From the NCBI GenBank assembly GCA_963745175.1, contig CAVUWK010000008.1, positions 186,001 through 250,000 on the forward strand: a DNA stretch of 64,000 bases. Reading direction: 5' to 3'. Numbering within the stretch: position 1 is the stretch's first letter; each line of letters starts with the position of its first letter. The notes below the pieces were generated by a model. The model saw nothing but the letters and a program-made list of their open reading frames with translations, was not told the origin of the DNA and searched no databases. The stretch is from Bog-473 sp963745175. GTDB lineage: Bacteria > Actinomycetota > Acidimicrobiia > Acidimicrobiales > RAAP-2. Positions 43,241 through 52,279 of this stretch are shown here, one piece after another. Position numbers and translations under genes: made by a program.

Positions 43241-44773
43241 GTGATCGAGGGCCGGTTTCCGCAGCTCCCGTGGGGCCAACGACTCTCCCGCAGGTCGCTC
43301 CTCGCCGGCACCGTCGCTTCCGGACTGGCCGCAGCTGGTCTCGGGGCAGCCGTCGGCAGCAAGGCCTACGCTGCCACGACGCGAGCTAAGGGCCTCGGAC
43401 CGAACGGTTCGCTGCTGCAGCCCGGCTCTCGCCCCTTTCCGCATCTCCCTGTCGGCACCGACACCATGCCCAAGATCGAGCACATCGTCGTCCTCATGAT
43501 GGAGAACCACTCGTTCGACGACCATCTGGGGACCCTGGGCCGCGGCGACGGCCTCACGCTCGACGCGACCGGGAAACCCCTCAACTACAACCCGGACCCC
43601 TCCGGGGGCTACGTCCGCTCCTTTCACAACCCGAACACCTGCGGCGAGAGCGATTCGGGCATCACACAGTCCTGGAACGCGTCGCACATCTGCGTCGACA
43701 ACGGGACCAATATGGGTTTCGTCAAGGGATGCAGCGGAGCGGCCATGGGCTACTGGGAAGCCGATGACCTGCCCTTCTACCACTCGATGGCTCGCCAGTT
43801 CCCCATCGGGGACCGCTACTTCTGTTCCGTGCTGGCGCCGACCTATCCGAACCGCCGCTTCCTCATCGCAGGGACGGCGCTCGGCAACATCAGCACCGAC
43901 GTCACCGGCATCTCCAAGGTCGACGCACCCAACGGCACGATCTTCGACCGCCTCAACGAACACGGCATCAGCTGGAGGGACTACTACACCGACGTTCCCA
44001 CCTGTGCGCTCTTCGAGCCGGTCTTCTTGAACAACCCGGGCAAATCCGTCCATGTCAGCCAGTTCTTCACCGATGCGGCTGCGGACAGCCTCCCGGCCTT
44101 CAGCCTGGTGGACCCCTACGCCCACTACTCCGAAGAGGACGGTGACATCACGGTCGGTGAGGGTTACGCCGCCCTGATCATCAACGCGGTCATGCAGGGC
44201 CCGGCGTGGGACAAGACGGCGCTCTTCTGGGTCTACGACGAACACGGCGGCTGGTACGACCATGTCCCCCCGCAACCGGCCGTGAAGCCGGACAACGTGG
44301 AGCCAATGCTGAAGCCGGGCGACGTTCCCGGCTCCTACGACTCCACCGGGTTCCGTGTGCCCTGTTGCGTGGTGTCGGCCTGGTCCAAGAAGGACTACGT
44401 GTCCCACCAGACGTTCGACCACACCTCGATCCTGAAGTTCGTCGAGACGAAGTGGAACCTGCCGGCCCTCACCTACCGCGACGCCAACGCGCACAACATG
44501 GTGGACCTCTTCGATTTGAAGGCGGCACGGCCGCCGTTCGCCGAGGCTCCCGAACTCAGCGCGCCGAAGAACCCGTTCTCGAGCCCTGCCGCATTGCCGG
44601 CCGGCTCCCTGACCGGCGCTGACTTAGCCATGTTCCACCCGATCTGCACCGAACTCCCGTCCGGGTCGCTGCCCCCGGCCAGCGCCCAGGTCTCCTCCAT
44701 CCCGCCGCACGCCACTGCGCTGATGGCCGCCCAGAAGAAGCGGGTCCAGCGGGAGATCTCGGCTCAGACGTAG
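43241..44773 (+). CDS. Secreted phospholipase C-like phosphoesterase (Tat signal)
   Basis: Phosphoesterase family (phospholipase C/acid phosphatase, PF04185-like), 510 residues. A Tat signal covers RLSRRSLLAGTVASGLAAAG and ends near the Ala-Tyr-Ala before TTRAKG. Catalytic core: KIEHIVVLMMENHSFDDHLG (Glu, Asn and the nucleophile region) and later ALFWVYDEHGGWYDHVPPQ with metal ligands, plus QTFDHTSILKFVETKWNLP. Exported folded, likely cleaving phospholipid head groups or phosphate esters outside the cell, which suits a strain with SenX3/RegX3-like regulators. GTG start 43241. Confidence 0.92.
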   Translation: MIEGRFPQLPWGQRLSRRSLLAGTVASGLAAAGLGAAVGSKAYAATTRAKGLGPNGSLLQPGSRPFPHLPVGTDTMPKIEHIVVLMMENHSFDDHLGTLGRGDGLTLDATGKPLNYNPDPSGGYVRSFHNPNTCGESDSGITQSWNASHICVDNGTNMGFVKGCSGAAMGYWEADDLPFYHSMARQFPIGDRYFCSVLAPTYPNRRFLIAGTALGNISTDVTGISKVDAPNGTIFDRLNEHGISWRDYYTDVPTCALFEPVFLNNPGKSVHVSQFFTDAAADSLPAFSLVDPYAHYSEEDGDITVGEGYAALIINAVMQGPAWDKTALFWVYDEHGGWYDHVPPQPAVKPDNVEPMLKPGDVPGSYDSTGFRVPCCVVSAWSKKDYVSHQTFDHTSILKFVETKWNLPALTYRDANAHNMVDLFDLKAARPPFAEAPELSAPKNPFSSPAALPAGSLTGADLAMFHPICTELPSGSLPPASAQVSSIPPHATALMAAQKKRVQREISAQT

Positions 44774-44807
44774 GGACGCGCGCCGGCCGACGAGGGTTGC
44801 TGCCGGA

Positions 44808-46634
44808 TCACGAAGACGGACACGCCCCAGCCGTCACCGTGATGTACACCTGCGAGGGATGCCCGACGGTCTGCACGGTGAGGTGCGACGCACCCGGCTT
44901 CGACGTGATCTGCCCCCCTTTGACTGCCGAGCACCACCCGTTGGGATAGTGCTGCGACGCCGCGATGTCGACCGTCGTCACCCCGCTCGCGGCCTGTGTG
45001 GGCGCGTACACCATGTTGAACGCCCCGGTGAACGGGTTGAAGATGACCGAGTTGGGGTCGCCCGCCACGGCCTGCGGATACGTGCGCGAGAGCACCCCCA
45101 CGATCGGCGAATACGAGCCGTCGGGCTGCACCAGTCCCTCGGCCGACGAACCGGTCGGATCGTCGTAGTACTTCCACGCCCAGTAGATCCAACCCAATTG
45201 GTCCAGGCCGGCGTACTCGACGTCGAAGCCGGCCAGCGGGATGTTCGTCGTGGCACCGAATTCGCTCATGAAGATGGCGGGCCCGCTCGGCTGGTTGGCC
45301 GAGCTCATGGAGAGCCTCGTGATGTCCTGTTCAGAGGCCATGGTCTCCTCCGCCTGGAGGCACTTGAGGAGATCGGTCGGGTTGCCGGTCACGGGGCTGC
45401 GGTCACCGCAATAGGTGTGGAAGTTGAAGACGATGCGCTTGAAGGGCAGCGGGCCCAGCTGCGAGGGGATGTTCCCCCCGGTCACCCAGTAGATGTCCGG
45501 TTCGACGAAGGTCAGGTGATGACTGTCGACGGCCTGGATCGTGGGAACGACGCCATTGTCGGGGTCCCCGGGCGGGCAGCTCAGCGTGGTGCCCGCCCCG
45601 TTGGCCAGGAACCCCGCGTGCTCCTTGCCGCTGTAGAAACACTCCAGCTGTCCCGTGAAGGTGGACTCCGACGCGGTCTGCGTCGCGGTCGAGAAGGGCT
45701 CGTTGTACGGGTCGTAGCCGACCACCCAGGGGTCGTTCTTGAATTTCTGCGCCACCGTCTTCCACACCAGGTCGAAGTTGCCCTGCAGATTCCCCACCAC
45801 GTCATTGGCCCAGAAGTGCCCGACCGCCGTCTCGAGCGTCGGGTTCGAGTAATTGTTCGACCACCGACCGCCCTTGGGCACGATCGGGACGTTGTTGGTG
45901 CACACGGCCCAGTCCGGGGCCCCCTCGCCGCGGAAATTCTTGTTGTAGACGTCCTGGTGCATGTCGAGAAGGGTGTAGATCCCGTAGCGGGCCAGCAGGT
46001 TGACCGTGGCCGCCACATGGTTCAGGTAGGCCTCCGCGACGGACTTATTCCATTCATGGGCATTGCCGGGTGCCCCGGGGGCGCAGACCTGGGGTTGGTT
46101 CGGCCCGCCGGATCCTGGCTCGAGCGCCTGCCATTCGATGCCGAGGCGCACGACGTTGAAACCGAGCTCCTGCATCTTGGCGGCGTCCGTCGCACTGAAA
46201 TTCCAGGGCTCGCCGGGATCGGGGTAGGCGATGTACGGCGCGTGCTTGTACACGACGTTGACGCCATGCAGGAGGACGACGCGCCCGTTGGCGTCGTAGA
46301 GGTACGGGCCGCCCGGTGAACTCAGGTAGCTCGGGACGTTGGGGCCTTTTCCCGGGGCGGAGGCTGCGCTGCTGAATTGGTACTGCACGCCCGAGCCGTG
46401 CAACGGCACGACATGCGGCGTCAGGGCATTCAAGTTGGGTTGGTTGACGACGTGCTGGGGCGCAGTCGTCGTGGTGGTCGAGACCCCGACCGACGATGGA
46501 GCAGGGGGGGTCGTCGTCGTTGTGGGCGCCGCGCCGGCTCCCGCTGTTCCGAGCTCCGCAAGAAACAGACCGCACACCACGACAGCGACACCCGCGAGGA
46601 CGATCCTTCTCGCATAGATGGTCCTCAGCCCCAT
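44808..46634 (-). CDS. Secreted glycoside hydrolase family 5 (endoglycoceramidase-like)
   Basis: GH5-family TIM-barrel glycosidase, 608 residues, with N-terminal export signal (RIVLAGVAVVVCGLFLAELG) and a Thr/Pro-rich linker of about 50 residues before the catalytic domain. Barrel strand NVVRLGIEWQALEPGSGG, the acid/base Glu in VVGYDPYNEPFS and the nucleophile Glu in GPAIFMSEFGATTN are all present. The order and spacing resemble endoglycoceramidases and related GH5 enzymes acting on glycolipids. A C-terminal beta domain (about 80 residues) follows. Start ATG 46634 has AGAGGG 5 nt upstream; a start at 46688 is less likely. Convergent with the phospholipase-like gene, 34 bases apart. Confidence 0.9.
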   Translation of the reverse strand: MGLRTIYARRIVLAGVAVVVCGLFLAELGTAGAGAAPTTTTTPPAPSSVGVSTTTTTAPQHVVNQPNLNALTPHVVPLHGSGVQYQFSSAASAPGKGPNVPSYLSSPGGPYLYDANGRVVLLHGVNVVYKHAPYIAYPDPGEPWNFSATDAAKMQELGFNVVRLGIEWQALEPGSGGPNQPQVCAPGAPGNAHEWNKSVAEAYLNHVAATVNLLARYGIYTLLDMHQDVYNKNFRGEGAPDWAVCTNNVPIVPKGGRWSNNYSNPTLETAVGHFWANDVVGNLQGNFDLVWKTVAQKFKNDPWVVGYDPYNEPFSTATQTASESTFTGQLECFYSGKEHAGFLANGAGTTLSCPPGDPDNGVVPTIQAVDSHHLTFVEPDIYWVTGGNIPSQLGPLPFKRIVFNFHTYCGDRSPVTGNPTDLLKCLQAEETMASEQDITRLSMSSANQPSGPAIFMSEFGATTNIPLAGFDVEYAGLDQLGWIYWAWKYYDDPTGSSAEGLVQPDGSYSPIVGVLSRTYPQAVAGDPNSVIFNPFTGAFNMVYAPTQAASGVTTVDIAASQHYPNGWCSAVKGGQITSKPGASHLTVQTVGHPSQVYITVTAGACPSS

Positions 46635-46773
46635 CGGCACCCTCTCTGCGTCCATGACCACGCCCGCCGAACCGCCGACTGTACCCAATCTCCGTGGGAA
46701 GCCGCGAGGACTGATGAAGTGAGAATGCGCGAACGCCGCCGGAGTCGTTACCGCCCGAGCTGAGGCGAGCTCC

Positions 46774-49083
46774 CTAAATCAGGACGCCGCGGCGCCTCCC
46801 CCGGACGAAGAGATCGGCCGAGGCCTGGAGATCGCTCTGCAGCTGACTCTGGTTCTCGAGGAGCTCATCGGCCCACAGCATCTGAAGCGATGTCTGCACA
46901 CGGTCACCGCGCTTCTGGTCCCTGACGTCCTCCAATGCCTTGCGCAGCACGTCGTGGAGGACCTCTCCGTGGGCCGGGGGTTCGGGAAGGACGGCGCGCC
47001 GATCTGACAGGAAGTCGGCGAACTCCTCATACCAGCGGTGGTTCGACGCGTACGAGTCACGGAGGACCGCCTCGGCCACAGCCACGGACTCGACCTCACC
47101 CCGGCCCGCCGCCGGAGGCTGCACGGGAAGCGAGGCCAGGGTGTAGGCGGCGAGCCGGAGCCGGTTCGAACCCGTGAAAAGCCCGGAGATGGTCTCGACC
47201 GAGACGACCTTGGCCCCGCGTTCGGCGAAGAATTGGCGAAAGGCATCGTCGAGGAGGAGGTAGGCGCGGTGCGATGCTTGCGAGCTGATGTCGATATCGA
47301 CGTGCCGAGACGTCTCGGTCAGCCGCTCCACGGCGGCGGCGAGGTAGCCGGAGCTGGCGGTGAAGGCCGTGGAGAGCGCGCGCCCGAGGGCCGCAGTGGC
47401 TCCGCGGGGCCAGAAGAGAAGCCCGACCACGATGCTGACCCCGCACCCGATGGCCACGTCCTCGATTCTCGTCAGGCCGACCTTCCATCCGACGGGCTGG
47501 ATGATGTTGAAAAGGATGATTATCACCAACGTGAAGGCAGCCTGCCCGGCGACGAACGAGATCATGGACGGAGCCATTCCGGAGACAAGCACAGCAAACG
47601 GAAGCAACACCCAGAGCAAGACGGTGTGGTCGCCGACGCCGACCATAAGAGCTGATCCCACCACGACGCCGAGTGCGGTGCCGCCGACGGCGCGCAGTGC
47701 CGTGGCTCCGGTCCCGAGCGCGTTCGACCGCAGCACCGACAGGGTCCCGAGCACGACCCAGAATCCATGGGAGACGTTCGTGATCTCGATCACCGCGACC
47801 GCGAGGGCGAGGCCTATCCCACCCCGCACGGCGTTGCGGAACCAGACCGAGCGGAATGACAGGTGGGTCAAGAGCCGGTGGACGAACACGTGCGAGATGG
47901 ATTCATCGTCCATCCCCAGGCGACGGTCGATCACGGCGTCCGCGCCGGCCGCCTCGAGTGCCGCATCCGCCACCATCTCGGTGGCGATGCCCAGGCCCCG
48001 CGCGTGGAACCCCGGATCGAGGACGCTCGCGAGGCCCTCCCGTTCGACAGGTTCGGCCTGCGCGGCGCGACTGGCCGGTTCGGTCTCGGCTGCAGTCAGG
48101 GCGGACACGTCGGCGTCGAGCTCCGCCGTGATCAGCTGATCGAGCTGACGGGTCGACTCCTGGACCGCCTCGATGCTCGACGCGTCGTGCACCGGGTGCG
48201 CCTGGCTGTCACTGATCAGCGCAGCCGTCTGATGCAGCGTCTCCGCTACTTTCTCCGTGACCGCGCGCCCCGGCGGGGACTCGGTCGACCAGTGCTCGTC
48301 GTGGATCATCGCCGTGTTGCCCGCGACCCATTCGACCCGGCCGACGAGCTTGGAGAGCGCTACCGCACCGGACGCGGCTCCCGTCGGAGGGTACGGCGTC
48401 CCGGAGAACTGCTGGCGTAAGCGCGCCAATTCTGCCGTCACGGACTCGAACGCCTCGGGATCCTCCATGCCGCGGGCGCGGGTAGCCGCCAGGCGGGCAA
48501 CGGCGGAGACGGTCGCGGCGAGGCGGCGCCGAAGGTTGTCGTGCCACGGGGGCGGCCACACCAGCATGCAGGCGGTGATGCAGACGGCGCCGGCGATCGT
48601 CCAACCGAGGAGCCGGGGTCCGATGGCGGATACCGGCTGGGCCACCGCGACCGACAGGACGAACGTGAGCAGTGCGGCCGTCGACGCCGTCGCCGCCGGA
48701 GGAGCGGCGACCCCGGCGAAGAGGATGGCGAAGCCGACGACCGCCATCGTGATGACGGCGGCCACCTTGTTGGACGAGGCGACCGTCCCAATGGCGATCA
48801 GGCAGCCGCCGACGATGTAGAGCCCGCCGTAGCAGGCGATGCGCGTGCGGGGAGGCCCGGTGAACTCCACCAGGAGCAGGAGCGCAAACGACCCGAGCGC
48901 TCCGAACAAGCCGACCTGTGCGTTCGAGAACGTCTCGTGGGCGAGAGCGAAGACCGACGGGATGACGACCGCCGCCCGGACCGAGCGCTTGACCACCAGG
49001 AGGTCGGGGTCCTTGGAACGGATCCAGCGCGCGAAACCGACGCGGGTGGGACTCGGACTCAGGGTGGCGGTGTCGTCAGTCAC
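46774..49083 (-). CDS. FUSC-family membrane protein (aromatic acid exporter-like)
   Basis: Large FUSC-family inner membrane protein, 769 residues, arranged as two halves with about six TM helices each and cytoplasmic helical domains. First half: VRAAVVIPSVFALAHETFSN and VITMAVVGFAILFAGVAAPP. Second half: RNAVRGGIGLALAVAVIEIT and TLVIIILFNIIQPVGWKVGL, with the typical FUSC ending GLTRIEDVAIGCGVSIVVGL. Relatives such as AaeB export aromatic acids; the substrate here is unknown. It ends a minus-strand run of six genes starting with a TetR regulator. The 139 bases downstream to the GH5 start have no gene. Confidence 0.88.
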   Translation of the reverse strand: MTDDTATLSPSPTRVGFARWIRSKDPDLLVVKRSVRAAVVIPSVFALAHETFSNAQVGLFGALGSFALLLLVEFTGPPRTRIACYGGLYIVGGCLIAIGTVASSNKVAAVITMAVVGFAILFAGVAAPPAATASTAALLTFVLSVAVAQPVSAIGPRLLGWTIAGAVCITACMLVWPPPWHDNLRRRLAATVSAVARLAATRARGMEDPEAFESVTAELARLRQQFSGTPYPPTGAASGAVALSKLVGRVEWVAGNTAMIHDEHWSTESPPGRAVTEKVAETLHQTAALISDSQAHPVHDASSIEAVQESTRQLDQLITAELDADVSALTAAETEPASRAAQAEPVEREGLASVLDPGFHARGLGIATEMVADAALEAAGADAVIDRRLGMDDESISHVFVHRLLTHLSFRSVWFRNAVRGGIGLALAVAVIEITNVSHGFWVVLGTLSVLRSNALGTGATALRAVGGTALGVVVGSALMVGVGDHTVLLWVLLPFAVLVSGMAPSMISFVAGQAAFTLVIIILFNIIQPVGWKVGLTRIEDVAIGCGVSIVVGLLFWPRGATAALGRALSTAFTASSGYLAAAVERLTETSRHVDIDISSQASHRAYLLLDDAFRQFFAERGAKVVSVETISGLFTGSNRLRLAAYTLASLPVQPPAAGRGEVESVAVAEAVLRDSYASNHRWYEEFADFLSDRRAVLPEPPAHGEVLHDVLRKALEDVRDQKRGDRVQTSLQMLWADELLENQSQLQSDLQASADLFVRGRRRGVLI

Positions 49084-49110
49084 GGGTCACGGGCGTCATG
49101 ACGGGGCGAG

Positions 49111-49452
49111 CTACCCCTTCCCCTTCGCCGGCAACGATCGAGCGAAACCGATCCCGAGATCGACCCACTTGGCCAGCTGCCGCTTGGACTCGACCTCGCC
49201 TGCGCCGACCCGGAGCCAGCCCGGCGTCGGACGGCCGCCCAACACGGCCACCGAGGCCCCCGTCGTCCCCTCCAACTCCTTCGACCGTTCCGGGCCGACA
49301 CGGACGAGGATGCCGCCCTGGCCGCTGGCGGCGATGGCCATGTTCCCCCCGACGAGGAAGGCCAGCCCGCCAAACATCTTCTTCTCTGTGAGCCCCCGCT
49401 GGGTGGCGACCAGGACCCTGATCCGCTGAGCGAGGTCCTCGTCGTAGGCCAC
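49111..49452 (-). CDS. TfoX/Sxy N-terminal domain protein
   Basis: TfoX N-terminal domain protein, 113 residues. Typical sequence: LTEKKMFGGLAFLVGGNMAI followed by GILVRVGPERSKELEG and RPTPGWLRVGAGEVESKRQL. In gamma-proteobacteria TfoX controls competence; in actinobacteria the role of stand-alone copies is unknown. Lies 27 nt upstream of the FUSC gene and 24 nt after the SnoaL-like gene in the transcript, so probably co-transcribed. Confidence 0.88.
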   Translation of the reverse strand: MAYDEDLAQRIRVLVATQRGLTEKKMFGGLAFLVGGNMAIAASGQGGILVRVGPERSKELEGTTGASVAVLGGRPTPGWLRVGAGEVESKRQLAKWVDLGIGFARSLPAKGKG

Positions 49453-49476
49453 CGGACCAGCGTACGCAACCTTCTT

Positions 49477-49878
49477 TCAACCCGTGTCCGGGGATTCCCG
49501 GTAGGCCGCTGCAGCGGGCGCCAGGTCGAAGTACTCACGCCAGGCCCGAATCTGCCCGTCTCTCATCTCGAAGACAGCGCAGATGGGCAGCGTGACGGTT
49601 CGGCCGTTCAGGACGATGACATCGGTCCGCTCGTTCATCACCACGCTGCTCGCCGCCACCTGGTGACGGACCTCCAAGCGCCCCGGGGGTTTGCCGGCGA
49701 AGCCACGGACCCAGGCGGCGACGGCCTCCTTCCCGACAATCGGGGTGAGCGGCATGCTGTGGTAGACCGCGTCCTCGCTGAGGCATCCGATGATGAAATC
49801 GGCGTCGCGCCGCTCCCAGGCCGTCATGAAGCGGCGGACGAGCCGGTCGTTCGCCTCGGCATTGCCATCAAGAGCCAT
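49477..49878 (-). CDS. SnoaL-like / limonene-epoxide hydrolase-like protein
   Basis: NTF2-like fold protein, 133 residues. Helix-strand pattern RRFMTAWERRDADFIIGCLS, AVYHSMPLTPIVGKEAVAAW, then VEVRHQV-type strands and CAVFEMRDGQIRAWREYFDL, as in limonene-1,2-epoxide hydrolases and SnoaL proteins; the paired Asp/Arg residues in MRDGQIRAWRE agree. May hydrate an epoxide or bind a small ligand. ATG 49878 chosen; the extra 19 codons upstream belong to antisense sequence. Confidence 0.86.
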   Translation of the reverse strand: MALDGNAEANDRLVRRFMTAWERRDADFIIGCLSEDAVYHSMPLTPIVGKEAVAAWVRGFAGKPPGRLEVRHQVAASSVVMNERTDVIVLNGRTVTLPICAVFEMRDGQIRAWREYFDLAPAAAAYRESPDTG

Positions 49879-49909
49879 GGGGTTGCCGAGGGTATCGAAC
49901 TGGCGGCTG

Positions 49910-50402
49910 CTACTCCAGCTCCTCCAGCAGCTCACGACAGCGCTGCGCGTCGCTCGTCAACTTGGCCCGGAAGCCGTCCATGCGTACCAGCTTGGCGCTG
50001 ATCTGCTCCGCCAGCGACTCGTTCAGGACGAGCGCTTCCTGGAGCGTCGCCTTCTGTTCGACCTGCGCCTTCTTGCTCGTGGCCCCTTTCGTGGCCCGGT
50101 ACGACGCCCGCAGCTCGTCGAGCCTCGTCTCGAGGGCGAGGAACTCACGTATCTCATCGAGGTTCATGCCGAGCACCTCGCGCAACTCGAGGATGCGCTC
50201 CAGGTGAGCCAGGTCTTCGGAGCGTGTAGCGGCGCTCGCCACCCGAGGTGTAGAGCGACGGCGTCAGCAGACCCAGCTCCTCGTAGTACCGCAGGGTCCG
50301 AGCCGAGACGCCCACGCGGGTTGCGGCGTCGCTGATGCGGATGCCGACCTCGGTGCCGTCAGGGGACGTGCCGACCTCCTTGCGCTGCGTCGAGACGGCC
50401 AT
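49910..50402 (-). pseudogene. MerR family regulator, frameshifted
   Basis: MerR-type transcriptional regulator, about 164 residues. N-terminal HTH: ISDAATRVGVSARTLRYYEE, then LGLLTPSLYTSGGERRYT. The next residues shift: SEDLAHLERILELREVLGMN and the dimer coiled coil ALVLNESLAEQISAKLVRMD are in another frame, stopping at 49910. Removing one C from ACGCTCCGAAG near 50224 rejoins them (RRYTSEDLAHLERI), the normal MerR sequence. Starts 1 base after the MFS exporter gene ends, so it is part of that operon; a MerR regulator of drug efflux would fit (inference). Confidence 0.87.
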
Positions 50403-50403
50403 C

Positions 50404-52194
50404 TCAGTCGACCAACATCGGCTCGGTCTCGGCCACCGCCTCCTGGGCGGGCACCCAGTCCTCTGGCCGCGAGTCCTCGACCTCGGCGTCCTCGTAGTGG
50501 TACTTGCCTCCACGCAGGAGCGAGGCCACGGCGCCCAGCAGACAGGCACCGGCCGCGAAGGAGAAGGCTTCGGTCAGCCCCTTTGAGAAGGCGGGGGCGA
50601 TGAGGCGCGGGAAGAACTGTCGACTGGTCAGGTATGCGGCGGTCCCGTGCGGTAGCTGCGACAGCTCGGCATGGCCCAGCAGGACCTGCATCGGGTTGTA
50701 GCCCAGGAAGGCGGCGAAGAGGCTGCCCACCGGGGGCAGGTGCGACACCCTCGTCGCCACCGCAGGGCTGACCCCCTGCGCCGTGAGGCCGTGGAAGAGG
50801 GCGGAGGGCAGCGTGGAGGCGAGGCCGAGGATCATCAGGGTGAAGAAGAGGCCGATGGAGAGCACTTGGGCCGAAGCATTGAACGTGCCGGCCATGCCTG
50901 CGCCGGCACCACGCTGATTCGCCGGCAGGCTGTTCATGATCCCCGTCTGGTTCGGCGCGATGAACATACCCATGCCCACGGAGTTGAAGAAGATGAGCGC
51001 GGCGAACCCGAGGTAGGAGAAGTTGACCGGCAACATGGTCAGCAGAATGAAGGTGAGCGCCGCCAGCACCAAACCGCCCGTGGCGAACGGCCGGGCACCG
51101 TAGCGGTCGGCCAGCATGCCACTCAGGGGCGCCGCCGCCAGAAGCCCGACCGTCAGGGGGATCATGTAGATGCCGGCCCACAACGGTGTCTCGGAGAAGC
51201 TGTAGCCGTGCAGCGGGAGCCAGATCCCCTGGAGCCAGATGATCAGCATGAACATCAGGCCGCCGCGGCTGAGTGAGGCCAGGAAGCTCGCCCCGTTGCC
51301 TGCGGAGAAGGCGCGGATGCGAAAGAGGGAGAGGCGGAACATCGGCTGCTTCACCCTCGTCTCCACGTACCCGAAGACGACGAGGATCAGGACACCCCCG
51401 AGGATCTCCGCCAGCACCTCGGGGTTGGTCCAGCCCATCGACTGCCCGCCGTAGGGCAAGAGGCCATAGGTGATACCGACGAGAACCAGGATCAGACCTG
51501 CCGCGAAGGTGACGTTCCCCAGCCAGTCGATCTTGGCCGGCGTGCGTGTCCCGCGCTCTTCGAGCTTCACGTAGGCGACGAGCGTGCCGAGGATCCCGAA
51601 GGGCACCGAGATCAGGAAGACGAGGTGCCACTGGACCGGTGCCAGCACTCCCCCGAGAACAAGCCCGATGAAAGAACCGGCGATCGCCGCCGTGTTGTTG
51701 ATGCCCAGACCCAGGCCGCGCTTGTCCGCCGGAAACGCGTCCGTGATGATCGCCGAGGAGTTGGCGAACAGCATGGCGCCGCCGACGCCCTGGCCGATGC
51801 GCATGCCTATCAACCAGATGGCCCCGGGGGTCCCCGTGAGCCAGGTCACGGAGAGGAGAAGCGAGAACACGGTGAAGACCACGAAGCCGAGGTTGAAGAT
51901 CTTGACCCGGCCGAAGATGTCGCCGACCCGGCCCAGCGTGACCACCAGCACGGCGAGGACCACGGTGAACCCCATCAGCATCCAGAGCAGGTAACTGGTA
52001 TTGCCGGGAGTGAGCGGATTGAGCTGGATGCCGCGGAAGATGGCAGGGAGCGAGATGAGGACGATGGACTGGTTGATGAACACCATCAGCGTGCCGAGCG
52101 TCACCGTCGCCAGCGCGATCCAGCGGTAAGCCGACCGCCCCTCGGGAACGACCCCGGCTGGGGCAGAACCGTTGGTCAAGGTCGTGCCGCTCAT
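50404..52194 (-). CDS. MFS transporter, DHA2 (drug:H+ antiporter) family
   Basis: Major facilitator of 596 residues with about 14 hydrophobic segments, as in the EmrB/QacA group. Motif A-like GRVGDIFGRVKIFNLGFVVF lies between TM2 and TM3; motif C-like NNTAAIAGSFIGLVLGGVLA is in TM5; a cytoplasmic tail follows. Long loops carry GGQSMGWTNPEVLAEILG. Probably exports hydrophobic drugs or metabolites. Downstream of a TetR gene and immediately upstream of a MerR gene. A 10-bp palindrome (52205-52214) lies just before its start. Confidence 0.93.
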   Translation of the reverse strand: MSGTTLTNGSAPAGVVPEGRSAYRWIALATVTLGTLMVFINQSIVLISLPAIFRGIQLNPLTPGNTSYLLWMLMGFTVVLAVLVVTLGRVGDIFGRVKIFNLGFVVFTVFSLLLSVTWLTGTPGAIWLIGMRIGQGVGGAMLFANSSAIITDAFPADKRGLGLGINNTAAIAGSFIGLVLGGVLAPVQWHLVFLISVPFGILGTLVAYVKLEERGTRTPAKIDWLGNVTFAAGLILVLVGITYGLLPYGGQSMGWTNPEVLAEILGGVLILVVFGYVETRVKQPMFRLSLFRIRAFSAGNGASFLASLSRGGLMFMLIIWLQGIWLPLHGYSFSETPLWAGIYMIPLTVGLLAAAPLSGMLADRYGARPFATGGLVLAALTFILLTMLPVNFSYLGFAALIFFNSVGMGMFIAPNQTGIMNSLPANQRGAGAGMAGTFNASAQVLSIGLFFTLMILGLASTLPSALFHGLTAQGVSPAVATRVSHLPPVGSLFAAFLGYNPMQVLLGHAELSQLPHGTAAYLTSRQFFPRLIAPAFSKGLTEAFSFAAGACLLGAVASLLRGGKYHYEDAEVEDSRPEDWVPAQEAVAETEPMLVD

Positions 52195-52204
52195 TTGGAG
52201 AAGT

Positions 52205-52214
52205 TTAACGTTAA
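52205..52214. promoter_or_regulatory. TTAACGTTAA palindrome before the MFS gene
   Basis: Perfect 10-bp palindrome 11 bases before the MFS start, inside an AT-rich patch (GTTTAACGTTAACGTC) that contrasts with the local GC. Could be the operator for the TetR or MerR regulator next to it; no other copy was noticed. Inferred. Confidence 0.4.
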
Positions 52215-52279
52215 CGTCAGGGTCATCGATCGGGCAGGACCGATTTCCTCTCGACCAGGGCCGACGCGAGCAGCGCCGC

